A model generated the notes under the pieces. It had not been told where the DNA came from, did not search any database, and was given only the letters and a program-made list of their open reading frames with translations. Below, piece by piece: positions 56,291-64,000 of a stretch of DNA of 64,000 nt. The stretch is from assembly GCA_000442125.1 (NCBI GenBank), contig KE546974.1, positions 682,001 through 746,000 of the forward strand. The letters run 5' to 3'. Within the stretch, counting starts at the first letter, position 1, and the number at the start of each line of letters is the position of its first letter. The stretch comes from Opeltia flavorubescens (taxonomy: Eukaryota; Ascomycota; Lecanoromycetes; Teloschistales; Teloschistaceae). A program made the position numbers and the translations under genes.

Positions 56291-56296
56291 TTTTTT
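56291..56296 (+). terminator. RNA polymerase III terminator
   Basis: Six T residues begin four bases after the tRNA 3' end. Confidence 0.75.
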
Positions 56297-56600
56297 GCCT
56301 TTTGTGGTCAGACTGAGACCTGGAATTTGATTTTGCCGTGACGGAATTTCGATTCATTTTCTATCTACACCATCCTAACTTTATAGACACTGTGAAGCAT
56401 TGATTGGATTCCCTAGATTGACATCCTACACCTGATCCTGATTACCTTACAAATTTTCCAAGGCGAAGCCTACCTGGGCTTCCCTGTGCACATTTTCTAT
56501 GATACCGTGCCTCAAATATACTTAACCGTGCCAAAGCAGAAATTGGCTGCCCCAGATAGCCCTTTAGTAGCAAGTACTCGGCTAAACGACAATGATCCTC
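56297..56600. other. Short intergenic stretch
   Basis: No gene or site seen between the tRNA terminator and the next gene's stop codon. Confidence 0.45.
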
Positions 56601-57505
56601 TCATTCTTTGCCACGGAAAGCTGTTATCCTATCACTTGCTCTAAATAGACAAAACCAGCCATCAATTATAGCACCTTCCGGCTCTTGAATGGCGAAAGAT
56701 TCTGCTATATCTTTCATCACACGGTGGAAAGGATACTTCTGCAGCAGAGCGACATAAATGCGGGCAACGGATCGATCGAGGATAAAGGGGGGCCGACAGT
56801 GCACCTGAGCCACTCGTGCTACCATTCCTACAGGCAAAATGTCCATCTCTTCGAATCGTACTTTTCCCGGGAAGCCGAAGGTGGGAGATCGTCGAAGCTG
56901 GTCAAGACATGACTTTCTCACTACCAACTCCCAGATACCCTGCCTGACTGGAAAGATTATCGGCACATTTGTCTTGTCCATGATTGGAGTACGTATTGAA
57001 GACGAATAGATCTGGTGAATTGAGATCTCGGGATCGACATGTAGGTGCACAATTTGGAACTCCTGCAAATGCTGGACGGATCGGCTGGGGCGAAACGCTC
57101 GCTGGAGGAGATGGTGCTGAAGTACCACCATTGTTCTTGAGAATTGGGTGCTCAATGCAGCGATGTCGCTGAGGAAATACCGCGCAGTGACGGGTATCTT
57201 TGGAAGGTCGGCGTACGACGGTCCAGTCCCCAACTCACAGTCGACCAGGGTGGAAGCTCGAGATATACCCTTTAGCAGCCGTCAGCCTCTTTTAAAGTAT
57301 CCCGCTGTCCATCTGCGCGACTTACTGATCCCCACTCTTTCCGATCGTAGTGCTCGTCGAGACGCTTCTGGTATGGTGTAATTTCGAAGGGATTCGCTCG
57401 TACAAGAGCCGTCGTGTCTTGACGCAACATCACGTATGTTGAGGCGAACACATCGGCCGGGTCAGGTATTGGGCGGGCCCTGAGAGCCTGAGAGATTGTC
57501 AACAT
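56601..57505 (-). CDS. Hypothetical protein
   Basis: Exons 57505-57326 and 57269-56601 with a 56-nt GTAAGT...TAAAG intron give 282 residues. The N terminus (SQALRARPIPDPADVFASTY) looks internal, so an upstream exon is likely. A hydrophobic frame at 57594-57545 (MSLGLRLALLFAIYQM) could be a signal or membrane segment, but splicing it on needs an intron of about 40 nt or less. The C-terminal half is rich in Ile, Val and Arg (FEEMDILPVGMVARVAQVHC). No family recognised. Confidence 0.5.
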
Positions 57506-60028
57506 CTAAGTGCGTTGCAGACCGAGTTGCTTACTACTGTGTAAACCATTTGGTAGATTGCAAATAGCAACGCAAGACGTAGCCCAAGAGACATGCACTC
57601 GCTCAGAGGCACAGGAAAGACGGCGAGTACTTGCAGCAACAGCGTTTCCTACAACGGAGTAAAGGTGTGGTGAGTGGAAACAATGGATCCGAGTGAGTGG
57701 AATTTCGGAATGTGGAGTTCCCTTACTTCCCTCGTCCATCACCTCCTTGTTTCAGGATCTACAAAAATCTGCTTCACAGCGAAGGGATAGCCATTGAAAG
57801 CCTATAGGTATTCTATTGACAATGTGTTTTAAAATTAGGATATACAAAATGTGACAGTGCAAAGCACTCGCGGATGTGAATTGTGGAAGGAGCCACCAGC
57901 TACAGTCCTTGCCCGCGTCGATCAGCCACCAATGAACCTCCTTCAGTACTCAAACAAAGGTCATCAATACACCTAGCTTTTGTCTGATAGGCTGGAGAAG
58001 TAATTCTTTTGTCCAATCGGATCATGTACTGTCATTCGTTTCGCGATCTTCCAAAGGTCCATCATCGCAAGCACAGGTGCCATCGTCGATGTAGCAAAGA
58101 ATATTGTCTCTGGCTGCAGGCTGTAGAGAGCATCTTTGTTCGACTAGGAGTGCTCCTCTCTTTGTCGATGTAGCGGGGGCAATCAAAGAAAAGTTCGAAC
58201 CAATCGTGGAAGATATGAATATCAAAACATAACTAAAGTTTGAGCCCACTCGATACTTTCACTTATGATATTCAATTCCGACCAAATACAGCGTGGGNGT
58301 CAAAAAAGCACTAGAGAAGCGGTTTTGCCCCCTTTGCAGATCTTGATTCCTGTCAGTAACCTTAGGACGTTGAGCCATGACGGCGCTAATGAGCCATATG
58401 TTGGGACCAATGCTTCGGAAATCATAAGCCCAGCCGGTTTAATTTCTATAGTATGAGTTCAAAAGAAAGGGGGAATCGCTGAGACCCCGAAAAATTGGCC
58501 TCTCAGGCTGGGGATCCCCACAACATCGCTTTGATCCCGGAACCCAGTCCAACTCCACAGAAGCCACCTGCTGTGATACTGTGATAGGCATCAGGAAACA
58601 TCGACCCATCCAAAGGCAGTTCTTGACGGTCTAGCCTTGCGCAGGTTGAACGGCATTGGGCTCGGGGAACGCTAACATAGTGTACCATGGAATAGCAGCT
58701 GCATGACATACACCCGTTACTCAACATCCTGCGGCAGGATCGGCATGGAGTCTGGGAGTAGTAGAGCATGCATCCCATCTGTCCAGTCGGGAATCATCCT
58801 GAGGGCTTCAAAACGGCGGCTCGAGACACATAAAGCGGCGTGCTTTCCTACCTTGGCGAGTCATGTTTGTCATCGGGCTATTCTTATGCTATCTCGTGTT
58901 TCTGGTTCCCCGCCATGACTCAGGGGCTATACGTCGATCAGGGAGCAACGTGAAGTGGCCCGATGCCGTCGGTCTTCCGTAAAGATCCGGTGAGATTTGT
59001 CATTCCATTCGAAATGCTGCGGTGGAACCATTTCTTATTCTTTGTATGCTGTTTGGACTCAACGGACCCGATGACAGATTCGGGTGCTCCTCCTAAATTA
59101 ATTAAGGGTCGTACTCATACATGGATGATCCTGTCGAGGATATGTGAGGCCAGCCTTCCAAGATGTTCTTTACAGACCGAGAGATCAGTACGGGAAAGCA
59201 GCTAGTAAGTACTAAGATCTGCCTACCACAGGGAACGCCATATCAGCCAAATGTCAGTCAAGTGATTTGTGGCCGTACAGAAGGGAATTCAGTGGTGGAT
59301 TCACCATGTAAAATGAGTAAGCCTATCGCTACACGATTTTATCAAAAGGCAAAGCAATCAATCTAAGAGCAAAGCTGTTTACCACAGAGCTAAGGCTTTG
59401 GAGTCAAATATGTTTGATATCTCTTCCGATATCGTTCCTACATCTTCAGACCCCATGTAATTATTGATGAAATCTACTAAGAGCTTCTAATTCTCTCAGC
59501 AATATGGACACTGAAATGCGGGAATCTCTTATGCTGAGCAACAATGATAGCTGTCATACATGCTCCGCACGGCCTGCTTCACCGACCAGGATGTTCCGAA
59601 GCGCCCGAGTTTCTCATTCAGCTCCGGCACGCCAACGGCGCTTTGCAGCTCGAATGGATTATGTACGGAGTATATTTTGAGCTGCAGCGTAAAATTGTAC
59701 AACGACGATCAGAATTCTACTGACACTGTCACTATCACTATCACCGTCAAAGATTTCTTGTGATACATGAGAAAGCATATAAGAAAGCTTTGATTTTCCT
59801 TCAAAGCCTTTGCAATGTGCAGTTTCATCGACATATCGTTCTCTCTAGCAATATTGTACTTCTGTCTAGAAACAAATACTATATACAACTCCCATCAAGG
59901 TACGTGGAAGCAGTTCTTCAATCTTCTAGTGCCACGGATGGATATATCTTCCAAATGCACGCAAAGCCTTAACTGACAAGTGGAAGCTTCAATCAATTCA
60001 CAAGCATCAAGCCTGTACCATTGAAAGC
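57506..60028. other. Gene-poor stretch with one ambiguous base
   Basis: About 2.5 kb without a convincing gene apart from the possible upstream exon just described. Base 58298 is N. A 91-codon minus frame (58503-58778) is Cys-rich but unsupported. Confidence 0.45.
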
Positions 60029-60547
60029 ATGGCCAGCAGCGCAAACATTACGCCAGCCGATCCAGTGGATCTAACAAATCCCACGCCAGACGCACCGGCC
60101 AATCTCCATGCAGACGACAAAGTAGCACTTGATGCCTTCTATGCTGGGATTGATCGGCTTAATTACTCAGCATACAATAGTTTGAGGAAAGAATTGCATG
60201 ATAATGTCTGTCCCAAGATGATACCCCGAATTCGCGACCTTCAAATACACCATGGGTTGCATGATAATACGCCAATGCCAGACGTGGAACACGCTCTTTG
60301 GGATAGTCAGGTGGACGCGATCATGATCTTTTGGCTCAAAGAACCCAAGACGGCTGCCAATCGACCTGCGCTCTCTGTTCGTGAGCAGGCGAAGCAATTG
60401 TACGAGTATCGTTGGAGACTTCGAGTTTGGGCAACTACCAAAGGTTCAATGCCACATTTTGTCGACGAATATATGAGAGGAAAAAGGATGCCGGGGCGGA
60501 AGAGGGACACCGCGCCTCAACATGTTGTCGGTCCAGCGCCCCAGTGA
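60029..60547 (+). CDS. Hypothetical protein
   Basis: Single exon, 172 residues from ATG 60029. A disordered Ala/Pro-rich leader is followed by a compact helical part (VALDAFYAGIDRLNYSAYNS; QAKQLYEYRWRLRVWATT) and a basic tail (RGKRMPGRKRD). No domain recognised. Confidence 0.5.
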   Translation: MASSANITPADPVDLTNPTPDAPANLHADDKVALDAFYAGIDRLNYSAYNSLRKELHDNVCPKMIPRIRDLQIHHGLHDNTPMPDVEHALWDSQVDAIMIFWLKEPKTAANRPALSVREQAKQLYEYRWRLRVWATTKGSMPHFVDEYMRGKRMPGRKRDTAPQHVVGPAPQ

Positions 60548-61375
60548 TCCGTCGGAGACATGGCTACAGGGGCGACTTCTTGTGTTGGCTATTCAGGATA
60601 TAATCGATTAGATCGTTAGGCTTTCTTGGATACTTTAGAAGATTCAACTCTTCATGACCATTGATCTCCTATTCTTGCTACCATTATTGTGGTTTGGAAT
60701 TCAGATTGTGCATAGGCAGGCAGATTGCGTCCCTGATCCAGATTAATGTGAAAGAATAACACCAAAAACGTTGATTTATGGATCGTGCTATCAGAGTATA
60801 TTCTCAGGTAGGACATTAATGGCGAGTATGTTCTAATGACGTAGACCCAAAATACCAAGTACTCGAGCTTAACACTGCTGATGTTCCTACCTTATTGCAT
60901 TTTGAGGCACTGTGTCCGATGTTCCTTACTGAATGCAATTGGTACCTTTTTAGCCTACGCAAAAGGATGCTTTTCTTCCCGCTTTCGTTTTTTTCCCTTT
61001 CACCATCGATTGAGCTACTTCTACTAGCAGAAACGAGCCACCCAATCAAGACTTTGTATTGTTCGAGATACGATGTTTCATGTTTACTATCTTCTCTACG
61101 ACTTGGAAATGTATTGCTATCTTCGAGAGTGACCCTCTATGTCCATCCGCCTTCAGATAAGCTGATCACTGATTCTTGGTCGGACGGCCTCAAATACAGT
61201 CATCAAGTTACAACAGCAGTGTCACAGTACAGATCATGTGGTTCAAATAATGAGAAATGTGGTCATGTCGTTAGTATGAATATCGTCAGTCTCATCCGCC
61301 CTTAGTATCTATCACACTGAAGTGAAACCTAACCCACGCCCCCAAGCTACCATCGACCATCAGCTCCAACACACG
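60548..61375. other. Intergenic stretch between convergent genes
   Basis: About 830 bases; nothing supportable. Confidence 0.45.
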
Positions 61376-61852
61376 TCACAGTCCAATCTTGAACCCCATT
61401 CTTCTCAATTCCCCGGCAGCTCGGATCTGATACTTCCTCAAATGCTCCCGAACATGCCAAACCCTCACCCTCCTCTCGTACTCCACCTTCGCCCTCCACT
61501 CCACCTCCCAGCTCGACCTCACAAACATTCCAATCTCCACACACTCCCGCATACCAATATGATATCCCCATGCCTCCTCGTTCACCACCGAAATCCACTC
61601 ATGAAGCACCTTCTGGATATGTTCGTAGAGGATCTCTTTGTGGAAGATGCTCTGGTTGTTGGGATCGTCGCGCGTCTTGCAGAATTCTTGAAGAGGCTGG
61701 AGGAGGTATGCAGGCCAAAGACGCTGCCAGACGATGGAGAAGGAGGCATAATCAGCGTCGATTTTGACTTTGTCGTTGCGGAGGAGGAAGCGCGGGTGAG
61801 CGTAGTGGGGAACTCGTGGTTCGGGCGGTGAGGGTGGGTCAATCCGGAACAT
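61376..61852 (-). CDS. Hypothetical protein
   Basis: Single exon, 158 residues from ATG 61852. Rich in Arg, Glu, Trp and Tyr and mainly helical (LYEHIQKVLHEWISVVNEEA; EVEWRAKVEYERRVRVWHVR). C-ending codons dominate, which supports a real gene. No family recognised. It may extend by a further exon past a GTGACG donor at the stop. Confidence 0.5.
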   Translation of the reverse strand: MFRIDPPSPPEPRVPHYAHPRFLLRNDKVKIDADYASFSIVWQRLWPAYLLQPLQEFCKTRDDPNNQSIFHKEILYEHIQKVLHEWISVVNEEAWGYHIGMRECVEIGMFVRSSWEVEWRAKVEYERRVRVWHVREHLRKYQIRAAGELRRMGFKIGL

Positions 61853-62548
61853 GGTGTGAGATGAGCACGAGTTGGATAGTCGATGTAACGATAATGAGGT
61901 GCTAGGTAGTTATACCAGAGCTAGATATAGACTGCTTCGTGGTGATAATCATCCGCTGCGGGTTCGAACGATTTGGAATACCGTTTACTGAAGACGTTAC
62001 CAGTGCTCTTCGAAGGAACAGATCAGCAACTTCAAAAGATGGACGTACATAGAAATGGTTATGCTTTGATAGCATCTGCACTTCAGTGGATGAATTGATA
62101 AAGGCGAAGTGTCAATGTGCCTGGTTGAGAAGGCGTTTTCATTCTTGGAAATCGTGCCCTTCATTGCTTGGTGAAGAAATTTTGTCTCTTTCTAAGCAGG
62201 TGCGACACCTACCTTTTGTCTATATCACGGGAACGCTCAGAATCACAAAGAATTTATGCTTGAGCCGTTCGATATACTCCAAGCAATCTTAGTTCTCTAA
62301 ACACAGGAAATCAATGAGGTGAAAGGTGTTCTAGATGCTACGCAAGAAACAGCGCATAAATAACATAGTCAACAGCTCACAAACATTGTATAGCGACGCG
62401 TCGCGGACCCGACATCACAAAGGATCTTGCTGAAATCAACAATGCATCCAAATTGAACGCTTGCCATTGTGCGCAAGAGGCTCCCTCGAGTTATTTGTTC
62501 ACTGATTTCCGTGCTTGACTCCTGGTGGAAAGGAAGACTTCTTCACAC
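61853..62548. other. Intergenic stretch
   Basis: No supported gene. A GGTTCGAACGA string near 61953 resembles a tRNA B box but no cloverleaf can be built around it. Confidence 0.45.
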
Positions 62549-63971
62549 CTATTGAGAGCTGGGTACAGACCATGGTAGACCAGGTACCTCTGGGATATCA
62601 CAAGTATCGAAGTCTTGGAGTAATCTTCTAGTTTGACTGTCCCCGTTGTATATTGGTTTGCTCTTCGAAGGACCGATCGCTGGAACAGTGGTTTCGACGA
62701 ACTCTTGATTCAGCTCGGCGGTGGATGAAATCAGGTTGTGCTCCAAGTGTGGCTCCAAGAGAAAAGGAAAGCCCTGGCTCATTTTGTTGTACGACTCTTC
62801 GTCGATACTCGCAAACTCGTCTGCATCATCTATAGTTGAGGGTGTAGACGAGCGAATCCGACCCTGATTGTGACCGTCACCACGAAAAATGCTATTTCTG
62901 TGGACCCTCTCACTGTCCAGCTTCGATTGAGCGCTATCGACTTGGCATGAAGGATCACAGCCGCTCTCAATTGTCTCGGATAGCGTTTGCTCTTGACCTT
63001 CTGGCACATACCAGGTCCCTGGATTACCAGCTAAGCTGTCATCGTCGAAACGGCGGTTGATACCTGTATCAGAGCTTGCCTGCGGTGTCTCAATGGTTCG
63101 ACTTTTGTCTTCAGTTGCTGCAGGATTCTTTCTTCGTCTTTTGCACTGGCGCTGTGTGAGAAGTGCACTCTCGAATTGGTTGTTCAGCGTCGAGGCGCCA
63201 ACGACGCATTCTTCATTCTCCGAGCGGGTTCGTTTTTTTCTTACATCTTCTGCGGATACTGATAGGTCTTTCATCGTCGCTACATAGACACCTTGAACTG
63301 GTGAGAAGAGCATAGCAATCAGCTCTCTGCTAGCTTGATCATCGGTCGTGTTAGCCAATAATTCAAAAGCGCGTGCGATCCGCCAAGAGGGAGTTTCTCC
63401 ATCTTGATCGGGAGATGCTCCTTCACTTTGTATTAGAGAGATGAAGCGCTCTCCTACCGCAGCTGAACCTACTGGATATGAAATGAACCTGAGCGTTCAC
63501 AACCCTAGAGCCTTGATTCGCTATGCCAGCTCGTCTGTAATGGGTTCGCTCGTGGGATGTCAGACCGTGGAGGCTGCCGAAGGAGCGATCACATTGAAAA
63601 CAATGTTTGCGCTCCAAGATCATCTTCAAGGCTCTATGTCCAGCTCCTTTGGATGTCCGTAGATGGCCGTGGTAAAGGTTTGGTTTAGAGAAGTACCTGT
63701 TACAGTTTTCGGCCGGACAGGCATATGGATGCTCTTCGGTCGGAGCGTTGGGTGTATAGAAGATACCGAGCTTAGCTTCGAGATGATTAACCCGCGCTTC
63801 AATCGATTCGATAGTTGCGTTCAAAGGTGTCAGATCAGTCAGATCTGATGGCGTCGGTTCGGTATGAAGCCCTTCGACGACACAAAGTCGTGCGTCGATG
63901 GCTTCGACACGCGTCCACTGCTTAAGAAGTTGGCGGTGCAAATCAAAGTTCGCCATCTTCCCGTCATTCAT
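62549..63971 (-). CDS. C2H2 zinc-finger protein, junction uncertain
   Basis: Two coding blocks. Block 1 (63971-63527) has a helical leader (VEAIDARLCVVEGL; ESIEARVNHLEAKL), a first finger-like unit with long spacing (YACPAENCNRYFSKPN ... HLRTSKGAGH) and a regular second finger (CFQCDRSFGSLHGLTSHERTH). Block 2 (63471-62549) begins in another frame (GSAAVGERFISLIQSEGASP) and has a basic KKRTRSE and KRRRKNP patch and an acidic, disordered C terminus. A 55-nt GC-AG intron (63472-63526) would join them in phase to 455 residues; otherwise there is a frameshift. Probably a nuclear DNA- or RNA-binding protein. The promoter lies beyond the window edge. Confidence 0.6.
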
Positions 63972-64000
63972 GATTTTGCGAGTCCTGCGTGTGGTGGTAC

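Noticed and set aside
61920-61985. tRNA-like B box (GGTTCGAACGA)
   Set aside because: The T stem does not pair and no D arm lies upstream.
1-64000. CRISPR arrays, rRNA genes, prophage or bacterial operons
   Set aside because: No such repeats or genes are present; the window is clearly eukaryotic, with spliceosomal introns.

Overview
The window is nuclear DNA of a filamentous ascomycete (Pezizomycotina). The signs are about 44 predicted introns, mostly 44-80 nt with GTAAGT-type donors and CTAAC/CTGAC-type branch sites, two Zn(II)2Cys6 regulators, a PacC/PalI ambient-pH pair, and an initiator tRNA gene ending in a T run. A leotiomycete is my guess, not something the sequence proves. There are single ambiguous bases at 44727 and 58298.

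Region 1 (0.8-20.3 kb) is a compact block of conserved genes. In order: DBP8 RNA helicase (-), the pH regulator PacC (-), a 954-residue Zn(II)2Cys6 regulator (-), a 498-bp MITE-like element, a BOR1-type anion transporter (-), a wax-synthase-like acyltransferase (-), the pH-signalling membrane protein PalI/Rim9 (-), and an ABC1/UbiB-family kinase (+). PacC and PalI act in the same alkaline-pH pathway and start less than 13 kb apart. The PacC upstream region holds ten exact GCCAAG cores, which points to strong autoregulation.

Region 2 (20.3-35.7 kb) is looser and partly decayed. It has a hypothetical protein, a zinc-finger fragment, a GC-rich hairpin, a ten-exon MFS anion:cation symporter with a 15-nt exon, a RING-like protein lacking its last cysteine, a tiny three-exon gene with a degraded copy beside it, an intact and a truncated BTB/POZ gene, and a tandem pair of small Cys-rich genes.

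Region 3 (35.7-43.9 kb) is a transport and metabolism block: an 800-residue MFS transporter (-), a membrane-anchored type-B carboxylesterase (+) and an AAAP amino-acid permease (+) with an 11-nt exon.

Region 4 (43.9-64 kb) is gene-poor and dominated by unassigned small proteins. It also holds a short Zn(II)2Cys6 protein, a predicted nuclear protein with a SUMO-interaction motif, the initiator tRNA-Met gene and a C2H2 zinc-finger gene at the right edge.

The best candidate for a coherent system is PacC plus PalI with a SLC4-like anion exchanger between them. All splice junctions were read by eye from sequence and family conservation; no transcript data or searches were available.
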